Made by a program: the position numbers and the translations under genes. 64,000 nucleotides of DNA from the NCBI GenBank assembly GCA_008704415.1, contig VXIS01000193.1, positions 26,722 through 90,721 of the forward strand, read 5' to 3'. Of the stretch, positions 17,484-27,128 are shown piece by piece; position 1 is the stretch's first letter, and each line of letters opens with the position of its first letter. Below the pieces are notes generated by a model. That model did no database searches. It was not told the origin of the DNA and saw only the letters and a program-made list of their open reading frames with translations. Origin of the DNA: Sphaerosporella brunnea (Eukaryota; Ascomycota; Pezizomycetes; Pezizales; Pyronemataceae).

Positions 17484-18204
17484 CTTGTCGCTATGGCTCA
17501 TACGCGCTAAGCTGATACCTTTCATCATGTTAACGCCTGTCACCTCCTACCAAAATAACCTCGGGTGTGAATAGTCCGATCAACACCCACAGGCCTCTAC
17601 TCCGGTAGATTCGCCACCTGGTGGCCGCAGGGTCCACATTCCAATGCATCGCTATGTACATATTGCCGTCAGAACTCGCACAGGTTCCATCGGTCAACGA
17701 TGGTGATGATGAAGGTTTTGAGTCATCATTCACCCGCCCAAACACAGAGACTCAGAGTCGAGACACAGGAAATCGGCAGCTCGGATGTTTCTCGCACATT
17801 TGGACCCTTTACCCACGGGCTTTTCCAACTTCTTTTCATCATTCGGCGGGGGTAATCCCGACGCTTGGCCGGCCAGGGATGCGATAGAAAGCAGCGAAGT
17901 CATGGGCTCGTTCGGTGATCGCGGGGGCTGTCGTAACATGCAAACGTCTTGGGTACTCTGGGCAAAAAAAAAGACGAGATTCTTATCCAGAGAGCGAGGC
18001 CCGAGTTGACTAGGTGCTTAAGTATTTACCCCCCGATCTGGAAAGAATCCCATTGATGTTGGTTGGTTTTGCAATCCTGCCGCATGCAGTAACAGGGGCT
18101 TCGTGGTGCCAGCGAGAAATCGTTTTCTATACCATGACTTGCAGGGGGGAGTTTTGTATCATACCATATATACTTTTTTCGGTGCCAGTAAACAAAGCGT
18201 TCTA
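17484..18204. other. Non-coding stretch between MITEs
   Basis: About 720 bp with short overlapping ORFs on both strands and no recognisable protein. No promoter or repeat structure stands out. Confidence 0.4.
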
Positions 18205-18422
18205 CCGTAAAAACTCGGATAAAAGATACCCCCCCAGATTTGGTTAGCGGCAAATAATTGCCTTATAGGGAAGTTAATGTCTCCAAAAGGAAGTCAGTAA
18301 AAAACAAAAACCCTCCTTTGTAAGCAAAAACCCTCCTTCATAAGCTTAAAAGTTTCCCTATAAGGCAATTATTTGCCGCTAACCAAATCTGGGGGGGGTA
18401 TCTTTTATCCGAGTTTTTACGG
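18205..18422. mobile_element. Palindromic TA-flanked MITE (218 bp)
   Basis: Two arms of about 68 bp (18205-18272 and 18354-18422) are near-perfect inverted copies, differing by one base in a C/G run. They start CCGTAAAAACTCGGATAAAA and carry GGTTAGCGGCAAATAATTGC. A TA dinucleotide flanks each end (18203-18204, 18423-18424), as for Tc1/mariner-type insertion. The spacer is ~80 bp and holds an AAAACCCTCCTT repeat. Confidence 0.85.
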
Positions 18423-18871
18423 TAGTTCTATCATGGCCAAATGATACCTAGACCGTTGTTATAGGCCCGACAACTGGCGGGAAAAGTTGGAAAAAAAAAT
18501 AAACAAACATCCACCCCAGAGTATTCCTGACGCATTGATACCTACTTACCTACCTAGGTACTTGTTATCTCCCGCAGTGTCGAAAGTGCCGAATACAGCA
18601 ACAACACGCTAAAGACTCATGTAACGAAGGGCCCATTGGCCCACCACGCTCATTATATAAACCACTTTGTGGTCGTTTAGCAGTACGAGATGAATGGAGC
18701 CGTGTAATCTCAGAATCTATCAACTACGCCCAGATCTATGACCACGAGGGTACATAGCTGCTCATATTCCAGGAAAAAATGATCTCGGTTAAAAAAAACC
18801 TCCCTAGATTGCTTTTTTTCTTGTGACTTTGCTCAGAATGGAGTTTCATCCTCGCCCAGCAAATCTGAGAG

Positions 18872-19373
18872 CAGTGTGTTGTCAGTATCCGGCCCAAACA
18901 GCCTGGGCACCACTGGGGCCGGCTTTTTGATCAGCCCCACACAGCCCGGCTGATGACGCGAGCATCAATAAGACCGGAAGAGGCGCTTGCACACCCGAGT
19001 GCCGCCTTCAAAGCGCCGATCGCGCGGCGGCTGTTGTTGCTCATGAGCGATCCTCAACGAAAACCATCAAAACAAGCACCCGGGCCGGCTGCGAATCCTA
19101 CGTTTCCATGTCTTCTTCCTGCCATCCAACCGGAGTCCGCTGGAAGCGCAACTCTCAAGCTTCGGAGGTGCCAGTGGCAGGGAACCCCGAGCCCATCTGA
19201 ACTCGCCATCTGGCCTCCTTGAACCCCAAGTTGGTGCAGAGCCTTCTGGTTTTTTTTCTTTTCTTTTCTTAGTTTAGTTGTCATTTGCGCGCATATTCGA
19301 TTCACTCTGCTTGTTGTTGTATTTGCAGCCGGCCCAAACAGCCAGCCGGGCCGGCTGGCTACTGACAACACTG
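18872..19373. mobile_element. hAT-like MITE, third variant (502 bp)
   Basis: Ends resemble the other hAT elements: CAGTGTGTTGTCAGTA on the left and TACTGACAACACTG on the right, with a 2-base insertion in the left end. Both ends continue into CCGGCCCAAACAGCC-type subterminal repeats. I see no matching 8-bp flanks, so this copy is older or its borders are altered. The interior holds an unremarkable ~350 bp. Confidence 0.7.
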
Positions 19374-19621
19374 GCTGGGAAGGTCTCTCTTACCCGAGGA
19401 AACACGGTACGGCATGAAAAATTTCCCTCATTCGAGGGGATCTGGATACTGATCGAGTTCACTCACCTGGAATTGTGAGAGGCAAGTTTTTCGTAACTAG
19501 GAGATCCGTCCGTGTGATTGCGGCCATAGGCAACAGCCAGCTAACTACTATGCCTCCTGGACCACATTCGACCCCCGCCCCTGGTGTTTAGGGCGTAGGG
19601 CTAGAAATCTAATAACTAATA

Positions 19622-19763
19622 TGGCCGCTCAGACGGGCGTTTTTGACTTGGATATCCGAATTTTCAACCGGCTGTTTATCGATATCTGTAAGCCATTTGA
19701 CGCCGAAACTGACCTTAAATCCAGAAACGTCGAAAAAAATATAAACGCCTGTCTGAGCGGCCT
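19622..19763 (+). mobile_element. 142-bp mariner-type MITE, copy 1
   Basis: Inverted ends TGGCCGCTCAGACGGGCGT and ACGCCTGTCTGAGCGGCC are flanked by TA on both sides (19620-19621, 19764-19765). The interior carries TTGGATATCCGAATTTTCAA, which recurs almost unchanged in the copies at 22362 and 46885. All three are exactly 142 bp. Confidence 0.88.
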
Positions 19764-20527
19764 TAATGCACCACCACTAAGGTGGATATGATGTGTCCAG
19801 CCGCCGCAACGATATATCGCCTACCTTCACAGCTAGCTACATAGTATGTATCTCATGGAAAAAAAAAACCAGGCTGATTTCTATACTTCAAGACTCTCAT
19901 CTCGAGCTGAGAAGCGTGGTAGGAGGTCAAACTCAACAACGCACTCATTTCCAAATCGAAAGAGAAAAAAATCCCCCATCATTATCATCATAATTATCAT
20001 TTGAATTGCGCATTTTGTCTTCCTGTCTTACAAGTATCGGTGTCGAAGCAGGCAACAGCAAGCACAACGATAACAAACACGACAAACAAACACAACAAAC
20101 ACAAGTAAGATGTACCTAAGTGTAAACGCGCACGAGCTCAATCACCCTCCCCCCCCCACCTCTCTCCTCTTTTGCTCCTCTACAACTTCCACGCTCCATC
20201 CTTCCATCCTATGGTAAGCAGAGTTGAACCAGAACCACGGAAGCGCGGGGGGAGGGAGCGTTGAACTGACAACCTCTCTGAAAAAAAAGAAACGGCAGGA
20301 AAGCAGAGCAGAAAAAGAAACGACATAGCGACGACGGCGGAGGCGCGGACTGAAATCAGGAGGTGGTAGGGGCAGTAGTAGCTGCCGTCGTCAGAAAAAA
20401 TCTGAAAAGGAAAAGGAAAAGCGACAAGAAAAGCAACATATCCTTCTGGGAAAAAAAGCCAAGCGTCGAAAAGGTGATGCAAAATGTGAGGAAGTATGTA
20501 TCACTTCATCAGCCAGGTCGCAACGGT
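19764..20527. other. Intergenic stretch downstream of the minus-strand gene at 20528
   Basis: A-rich simple sequence (ACAAACACAACAAACACAA near 20077-20104), a C-run at 20148-20157 and short ORFs only. It presumably contains the 3' UTR of the gene at 20528-21922. Confidence 0.45.
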
Positions 20528-21922
20528 TTAGTAAGGCTTGTGCCTATACCTGCCACGCTTGGAAAGCTGATCCTCAGCCGGCTTGACGTTTCCAAAACGG
20601 GCAGCGCGCCTCCTACGGCGCTTCGTTTCCGCATCCTCATCAGTGGCGGGAAGTCCCAGCTTGAACGGGCACTGTTTCTCGGCGGCGGGGACGCCAGCAG
20701 CACCAACACCACCACCACTGTCCCCTTCCCTGCTCTTGTCTTTGTCCGTGTTCCGGCTCCTAACGCGGCCCTTCTTGCTAGCACTCTGGTTGCTGTTGTT
20801 CATGGCGATGCCGCCTCGGAGACGGGTGGATCCCTTCTTCTGGTTGCCGTGCGAGGGAGAAGTAGCAGCAGCTGCCTGCTGCTGTAGAGAAGATTTCTGA
20901 GTCGTGTTCTGGGCGCTCTGGGCAGGCAACTTCTCTTCCAAAGCTTTCTGAAGCTCCTCCCAGTCGGCAGCGACGGAGTGGTATTTGAAGCCGCGAGCGT
21001 TGCTCTTGATTAGATGCTGGGGGATGAGCTCCTGCTGGTTGCTGACATCGCCCTGGTTGTTGACATCCTGCAGTTCGGTGGTCTCCGGCTGCTGCGGCTT
21101 GGTGGCAGTGGGCGTTCCATATTCGGTGGCGGCAACTGAGCGGTACTGGAAGCCGGTGGTGGTAGTCTTGAAGACGTCGTTTCCATCGTTGTTACGAGTT
21201 TCGGCGCGTGAATCCATGCTGGAAGAGGCAGTCCGCTTGGCGCGCAGCGCAATGTCCCAGAAGCTCTCGGGGTGCTTACGGGCGGAGCTGTGGGTGGTCG
21301 CGGAGTAAGAGATAGCCTGTTGAGCCTCGTTGTTGGTGGAGGGAGTGGTGAGGTTGGTGCTGGGGGTAGCTCCAGCTCCAGTAGCAGACATTGAAGCGTT
21401 ATGCTGGGTGATTCCAGACTCAGGGCTTAGGGCTTTGTCCTCGTCGCTGGCGTTGGACAGATTGATCTAGTGGTGTTAGTATTGATTGTGATGGAAAAAG
21501 AAGTGGTGTTGTGGTGGTTGGATCAAGAAAGCCCGAGTGCTGCGCAATGACCATTGCTCAAGGGTTGGGGTTGTACGAACCTCGTACATCAACTCGCGCG
21601 GAAACTCGCTATAGACGTAAATCTTCCCATCACCGAGGTCCACGGAGCAACCGTCGCCGAAGTCGAGGTTTAGATCCTCGTCTCCCTGTCCGGGACGGCT
21701 GTATCTAATTAGCTCAAAATCTAGATAACTACACGCAGGGTCCTTGTAGAAATATCTCTGCTCAATATCCTCACTGACAGTGCCATCATCATCGTCATCA
21801 CTCTCCACTTCGGCGAGAGGAGCGCGAGGAGGATTGCGAGGAGGAATGGGAGGAGGAGTGATAGGATATGCGGCGAAAGAAAGGATGGTGACGGCACTGT
21901 GGGGCATAGTCTGCGCAGCCAT
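20528..21922 (-). CDS. Conserved-looking hypothetical protein, basic C terminus, two GFxYxSVAA motifs
   Basis: Two exons, 21922-21581 and 21466-20528, separated by a 114-bp phase-0 intron, give 426 residues. The first exon is Pro-rich, then strongly acidic (ESDDDDDGTVSED), then has a folded-looking segment (RYFYKDPACSYLDFELIRY ... IYVYSEFPRELMYE). Exon 2 is mostly low-complexity (Ser/Thr/Gln/Asn). It contains two copies of a GF-x-Y-x-SVAA motif, TTGFQYRSVAAT and ARGFKYHSVAAD, and ends in a basic region (ETKRRRRRAARFGNVK) that could be a nuclear signal. The ATG at 21391 lies inside exon 2 and is not the start, since the frame is open upstream through the splice. I do not recognise the family. 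Confidence 0.65.
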
Positions 21923-22361
21923 TTCCTATTATTCGCCCCCAATACAGTTAGCAAAAGAAGACAGTTATAATTCAAAGACCACGGTGAGAGCAGGATGTTA
22001 AGCCAGTTCCCACCCTCTTCCTCCTCCTTGACCTAACTACTTTTGGCAGTGAAGCAATTATTCGTGGTGGGGTACTTTTTGGTTTGGAGTTTTGTTTCTG
22101 AAGGCGTTTTCGGGGCGAAGTACTAGTTAGCTGCGTCGTAGATGTTGTGTCGAGTGCGGCGGCGGAGCCAGCCAGTGGACGTCGGGACGAACTGGCTCAC
22201 TATACATCACTCAACGGCAATGCATGTTGGTATAGTGCAGGCAGCCTCAAACCGACTCGTCGGCAGGCTCCGCTTGGTGGAGACAGCGACGACTTGTTTA
22301 TAAACTGATTACCGCGTGAGAACTCTGGGGAAACCTCGCTCCCGTCCCCTAAATAAGATGA
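21923..22361. promoter_or_regulatory. Upstream region of the gene at 20528-21922
   Basis: About 440 bp between the minus-strand start at 21922 and a MITE. It should contain the promoter of that gene; no known element is recognised. Confidence 0.35.
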
Positions 22362-22503
22362 GGGCCGCTCAGACGGGCGTTTTTGACTTGGATATCCGAA
22401 TTTTCAACCGGCTGTTGATCGATGTCTGTAAGCCATTTGACGCCGAAACTGGCCTTAAATCCAGAAACGTCGAAAAAAATATAAACGCCTGTCTGAGCGG
22501 CCC
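22362..22503 (+). mobile_element. 142-bp mariner-type MITE, copy 2
   Basis: Ends GGGCCGCTCAGACGGGCGT and ACGCCTGTCTGAGCGGCCC. The right flank is TA (22504-22505); the left flank reads GA, consistent with a mutated TA. Near-identical to the copies at 19622 and 46885. Confidence 0.87.
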
Positions 22504-22745
22504 TATGCGCTCTGTAAGACTGAGGACCGGGCTTCCACCAGTCACGCAATCTCGTGATGTTACAAAAGACTTGCGACGATGGATTTGGAAAGCTTGGATC
22601 CATGCAAAATCGCGACGGCGTCGCTATGGCCAGCTGTCAACCGCTATGGCCAGCTGCACAGCTTAGTCTTTTCGCCATGCATTTTTTCCGCTGTTGGCTG
22701 CCCCCAAACTCTTGAAACTACACATAGCCGCAGCCAGCAACAGCA

Positions 22746-23240
22746 ATGACGAGACCGAGCAAAAGGACCATCATTTCACGACAAGCTACAGCTATTCACA
22801 AGCGCAGGCATCTGGCTGAGGCTGGGGCTGAATCACAGCAAATTGCCGGGCCTGTGTTTCCGGATGAGGTGGAGAACGAAGGAGAGGCAAAAGAGGACGA
22901 CGAGGCAGAAGAGGACTACGAGGCAGAAGAGAACGACGGTGACCGGGAGGCCATGCATAAATCCCTACAGACCTACATCAACACGTTTCAAGTCCACAAT
23001 GGTGCAGACTCCGACTCGGAGTCGGAAGCAGCGCCATTGCCAGAACAACCTCCACAAACTGGACAGCAAACATGGCCTCGGGTGTCAAGACCGAAAAGAA
23101 TTGAGATTCTCAAAGCGGGTAGGTATGCAACCAAGATATTATGATTGTTTACATAGATGATCGCTGACGCGGTTTCAGCCCTTGCAGACATGAAGAAGCT
23201 GCTTTTATCCGCACAGAAGTGCCCCGCCGGCCAAGATTGA
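22746..23240 (+). CDS. Small acidic hypothetical protein
   Basis: Two exons (22746-23118 and 23179-23240) with a 60-bp intron give 144 residues. The N terminus is basic (MTRPSKRTIISR). The middle has an acidic imperfect repeat (DDEAEEDYEAEENDGD), followed by a Ser/Asp stretch and a basic to hydrophobic C terminus (ADMKKLLLSAQKCPAGQD). The splice joins two frames with canonical GTAGGT and TTTCAG borders and no internal stop. No domain is recognised. It lies 240 bp from a MITE, so it may be a recently formed, low-value or transposon-associated gene. Confidence 0.4.
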
Positions 23241-23452
23241 TTCCCTTTTTCTGTCCAGGGTCCCCACCACTTCGCGCGCTTCGACCACTTTCCGCGCCCT
23301 CCGCACGCTGTTAAAGTCACGGAAACTCTCAGCGACGGGTCGGTTCAAAGCTGCCTGCACCATAGCTGCAAACAACGGCGGATCCGGGGTCTGTAAGCAG
23401 CCTGAAATCGGAAGTCCTCCCGTATCCGCAAAACGTAGACTTGGCGGCAATA

Positions 23453-23558
23453 GGGGGTCTCAATAACCTCCGTTCTCTACGTACATTGTTGAAAATGTGA
23501 AGCTTTTGTGTGTACGTTCCCACCCCGTACGTCGCGAACGGAGGTTATTGAGACCCCC
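23453..23558. mobile_element. 106-bp TA-flanked inverted-repeat element
   Basis: Ends GGGGGTCTCAATAACCTCCG and its reverse complement, at least 23 bp of perfect inverted repeat with weaker pairing beyond. TA flanks both sides (23451-23452 and 23559-23560), as expected for Tc1/mariner-type MITEs. Confidence 0.8.
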
Positions 23559-24469
23559 TAATGCAGCATTTACGACATTCCGCCGTATTTAAAATGCCGC
23601 CAGTCGGCTGCATTCCACGTTTAACTGCTACTAGTGAACAGCACAGTGAGGAGGCTGACCAGTCAGCGATCACGTGAACTCACTCGTAAGGCGGCATTTG
23701 ACAGGATGCCGCAAGAATATCCCGGGTCATTATCTACGCCTGATGATGTTTCAAGACCCAAGGAGTATTGAATCCCAATCCGTCATATCTCGACTGGCCA
23801 TGGGCGAACTGCCGCGATGAGGGGCTTGTAAGATCTCCGAGTTACTTTTGCGCGCCAGAGCAATTTGGCTGATTGGTCGGCGCTTGCGGCATGTAATAAC
23901 ATACAGCATCTATGCCGACAAGAATCTAGCAGTTTGGCTTATGCAATCACCGCTGCACTGCCCTCAATTGTTCCCATAGCATGTAGAAGTAGCACTTCGA
24001 AGCCACAGCCACATCCCAATCAGCTGGTTTTCAAAAACCCTGGTTACCGGTGCGCAATCAGATATACCATTTTCACTCCCCATTCATTGCTGGCACGAGT
24101 GAGTGGAGTGGTCTACCGGGAACACTTACAAACTTTCCACGTATGGTCGAGCGCTGCCCACCCGTCCGCACTCGCCGAAAATCACCTCCGAGTTATGTGG
24201 GCTGACAAGGAAGAAAGAGGATAACGAAGGGCGGTGAATGTATGTGAAGAGTTAAGAAGCAGAGATATGTAAACGACCAAGTCCAGTTCAATTCCCATGC
24301 ATTGATATAGATAAGTATCCAACCGACCCGTTTTCAAAAGCAAGTAAAAGTAAACAAATAAACAAGTCAACAAATAAACGCAACCATGACGCCGAAAACC
24401 AAAACCCTCCAACCGATCCAGCCAGCTAGCCTCTATCCCAGCCTCAATCCGCCACCTACAAAACACCAG
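23559..24469. other. Intergenic stretch, nothing recognised
   Basis: About 0.9 kb with one 119-codon ORF (23865-24224, +) that shows no domain or codon character. The last ~200 bp are probably the 3' UTR of the minus-strand gene at 24470. Confidence 0.45.
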
Positions 24470-25357
24470 TCACAAAACCAGCCCCCACCTAGCCGCCCCC
24501 AGCACCGCAAGCACAACCACCAACAACACCAGCGCATGCCTCAGCACCGGCGCGCACGCGCTACCCCACCTAGGCCTGGGTCTTCCTACAACCCTCCTCC
24601 TTTTCTCGGTCGCGGCAGTAGCGATCACCTCCTCAACAGCGCCGTCAACAAGCTCACCGACTCTACACCTCACATCCCCGAGCTCCTTCAGCTCGGCGAC
24701 CAGGATCCTCAAAACCTCCCTATCCGCGGCCGCAGCATCATCCATCGCCCTCAACAAATCCAGCCGAGCGCTCTCCTCGCTTTTACAAAACCCCTTCCAG
24801 TTGGTATAGCTCGCGATCATCTCCTGGCTCTGCCCGCGGCGCTTGAGCGCGATCGTGATGTCGGCGGCGCGGCGCGAGTGGCTGGCGCGGTGGGAGGCGA
24901 CGAGGGCTGCTAGCGGGTCTTTGGTAGAGGGGCCGGCGGGTGGCGGAGGTGCTAACACCGACACCGGTAACGGGGCAGGAAGATGCGGAAAGCGCATATC
25001 TGGCTCTGGGTCTTGCCTGTGGTTGTTGTTGGTGTTGTTGTTGTTATTGCTGTTGTGGTGGCGATGGAGAGCAGCGGCAGCGGAGGAGGATGAAGCAGAG
25101 GGTGCAGCCAGCTTGCGTTTTTTGGATTGTTGGGCGCGTGGAGTCTCGGTGATTTTTATGGCGGGGATGGAGGCGGAGAAGACACGTGGTGCGGCGCGGT
25201 CGACCTGGGTGGCCACCGTCGAGGTTGAGGGTGCTGCCGGAACTACGTACCCATCGTCCGAGTCGGAGTCGGCTTCGGCGGTTGGGGTGGGCGTTTTTGG
25301 GTCGGTGGCGGCGTCGCGCGTGCTGAGATGGGAGGGCGGCCGCATTGTTTGTGCCAT
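24470..25357 (-). CDS. Hypothetical predicted tail-anchored membrane protein
   Basis: Single exon, 295 residues from the ATG at 25357. A longer in-frame ATG at 25537 is disfavoured, because the first 60 residues it would add lack composition like the rest and would overlap the mdm10 promoter. The N-terminal half is low-complexity (Ser/Thr/Pro, acidic SDSDDGYV, and an Asn run). A helical, charged segment follows (~150-255, starting DPLAALVASHRASHSRRAAD). The last ~20 residues (ALVLLVVVLAVLGAARWGL) form one membrane segment after a basic stretch (EKRRRVVGRPRPRW). This layout is that of a C-tail-anchored protein, facing the cytosol from ER or outer mitochondrial membrane. It is divergent from mdm10. 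No family is recognised. Confidence 0.6.
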   Translation of the reverse strand: MAQTMRPPSHLSTRDAATDPKTPTPTAEADSDSDDGYVVPAAPSTSTVATQVDRAAPRVFSASIPAIKITETPRAQQSKKRKLAAPSASSSSAAAALHRHHNSNNNNNTNNNHRQDPEPDMRFPHLPAPLPVSVLAPPPPAGPSTKDPLAALVASHRASHSRRAADITIALKRRGQSQEMIASYTNWKGFCKSEESARLDLLRAMDDAAAADREVLRILVAELKELGDVRCRVGELVDGAVEEVIATAATEKRRRVVGRPRPRWGSACAPVLRHALVLLVVVLAVLGAARWGLVL

Positions 25358-25683
25358 TGTTGTTGTTGTGGATTGGAGTGGGTGAGATGCGATGAGAGCT
25401 GCGGATGCGAAGATGGGACGGGATGGGGGTGTAAATACTAAACAACCTGCTTGCACGTGTCGTCCCGGCAACCAGCTCCGGCGTACGACCTGGGGCTGAG
25501 AAACACACGCGACAGCCAAGATGTGAGGATTCCCCATTGCAAGCCAGCCACCTGGAATTGACCAAGTTTGACATGTCCGGAAGTCCTCTCTCCCCTAACC
25601 CTGACCTACCCAACCTAAGCACCCCCGCGTTCAACTCAGCTCCAGCTCTGCGCGCCTGAAACCCCCCCCCCCCACCCGCCACA
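25358..25683. promoter_or_regulatory. Divergent promoter region, tail-anchored protein / mdm10
   Basis: 326 bp between the two start codons, ending in a C-run just before the mdm10 ATG. Both promoters must lie here, so the two genes could be co-regulated. No specific site is recognised. Confidence 0.5.
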
Positions 25684-26724
25684 ATGCTCGACTTCATGGA
25701 CCTAATCCAAACCGCCTTCTCCACGGCGACCCACTGGGACCCGGACAACAGCTACAGCGCGCTGAACCTCAGCAGCACCTCCCTGCTAGACTTCCCCACG
25801 CCGCGCGGGCTGCGAATGCACCTCTCCTCCCTCTCCACGCCGCACTTCGCAACCTCCTACACCCTCGGCAGTCTCAACGTAATCGACGGCAGCCTCAGCT
25901 ACCTCTACAGCAGCGTCCCGCTCGCTCTCTCGCCGTCATCAACCCTAGATCTCCGACTGCTCTCCCCGGGGTACCGGCAGCTGCTCCCGCCCTCCCCGCC
26001 CACAGCCGCAGAAACCCTCCATGCCGCCACGCTACTGTACGGGCGCATGTTCCTCCCGCGGGGCACGCTCGAGGCACTGTATCTGCGGCGGCTAAGCCCG
26101 GCGCACCAGCTGCGGGCCACAGCCGTCAGCGACGCCAAGCTGCGGCACGGGGGGACGATCCTCTTCACGCTGCAGCACGACACGGCAAAGTACAGCAGCG
26201 AGTACCTCTACAGCAGCGACGTGTCTCTGCTCGGCTGGCGGGGGCTGTACAACTTCGCCGCGCCCTCCACAGGCGAGGCCTTGGGCCGTCTTAGCGCCGG
26301 CGCGGAGCTGTACTACGGCGTCCTGAATAAGTCTGCCGGCATGTCTACCGGGCTGCGCTACGCGACGCTGCCCTCGCACCCCGGCATCCCCCTGACCATG
26401 ACGCTGACGCTGAATCCGCTGATGGGCCACCTCTCCGCTACCTACGCTGTCAAAGCCGGAAAATCCCTCTCCCTAGCCAGCAGGTTCGAGTTCAACATGT
26501 ACTCGTACGAAAGCGATATCGTGATGGGGTGCGAGATGTGGCGGCCGCGCGGGCAGGGCGCGGAGGGGGTGCTGAAAGCTAGGATCGGCCAGAATGGTGC
26601 CGTGGGACTGCTGTGGGAGGGACGAGTCAAGGAGCTGCTGTTTTCGGTGGGCGGGTTGGTCGATTTTAGACGCAGAGAGGGCCCGGTTAAGGTCCTGGGC
26701 GTGGAGGTCGCCTATAGCTCCTAG
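25684..26724 (+). CDS. mdm10: Mitochondrial distribution and morphology protein 10 (ERMES subunit)
   Basis: Beta-barrel of the mitochondrial outer membrane, part of the ER-mitochondria encounter structure and also linked to the SAM complex for Tom40/Tom22 assembly. Single exon, 346 residues. The N terminus MLDFMDLIQTAF, the segment HLSSLSTPHFATSYTLGSLN and GSLSYLYSSVPL are strongly conserved in the family. The rest shows alternating beta-strand pattern with aromatic ends and no helical membrane segment. It is somewhat shorter than many filamentous-fungal Mdm10 proteins, which carry loop insertions, but the C-terminal strand (VKVLGVEVAYSS) is complete. High GC at third positions, like the neighbours. 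Identification is firm. Confidence 0.96.
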   Translation: MLDFMDLIQTAFSTATHWDPDNSYSALNLSSTSLLDFPTPRGLRMHLSSLSTPHFATSYTLGSLNVIDGSLSYLYSSVPLALSPSSTLDLRLLSPGYRQLLPPSPPTAAETLHAATLLYGRMFLPRGTLEALYLRRLSPAHQLRATAVSDAKLRHGGTILFTLQHDTAKYSSEYLYSSDVSLLGWRGLYNFAAPSTGEALGRLSAGAELYYGVLNKSAGMSTGLRYATLPSHPGIPLTMTLTLNPLMGHLSATYAVKAGKSLSLASRFEFNMYSYESDIVMGCEMWRPRGQGAEGVLKARIGQNGAVGLLWEGRVKELLFSVGGLVDFRRREGPVKVLGVEVAYSS

Positions 26725-27128
26725 ATTTTTTGAGAGGCGTTGGGATATATACCACCGGCGTTTGATTTTTGGGGTTTTGCATAGCGGTGCGTAGGTAGAC
26801 AAGTTTTTTTTTTTTTGCTCATGATAGGTAGAGATGGGCCGGATGTAAGGTGTTTGGAGACCATGGAGTATGGCTACGGTAAGGCCCTTACAATGCAAGT
26901 ATCCATTTTGCGAAATCGAACTCTGATAGATATCTAAACGCGGTAGCCAGAAAGAAAGAAACGCACAAAACGCAGCTTCTACTATTTCTACAGATGATGC
27001 AAGGGGACAACGCAAAAGCAGCCCGACCCAACCCAACCAAAGTACGAGTTTACAAAAGCGACAAAGGGAAACAATGGGGAATCGCTTCAACAAAAAAAAC
27101 AAAACAAACCAAGACATGAAGAAGAAAT
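26725..27128. other. Convergent intergenic region
   Basis: 404 bp between the ends of mdm10 (+) and the carnitine acetyltransferase gene (-). It includes a T-run at 26805-26816 and presumably both 3' UTRs. No further gene is seen. Confidence 0.6.

Noticed and set aside
22316..22666. 116-codon ORF over the 142-bp MITE
   Set aside because: Most of it is transposon sequence that is open in the other copies as well; no independent coding evidence.
24386..25385. Long + strand frames opposite the tail-anchored protein gene
   Set aside because: They are GC-rich antisense shadows; the minus frame has a coherent domain layout.
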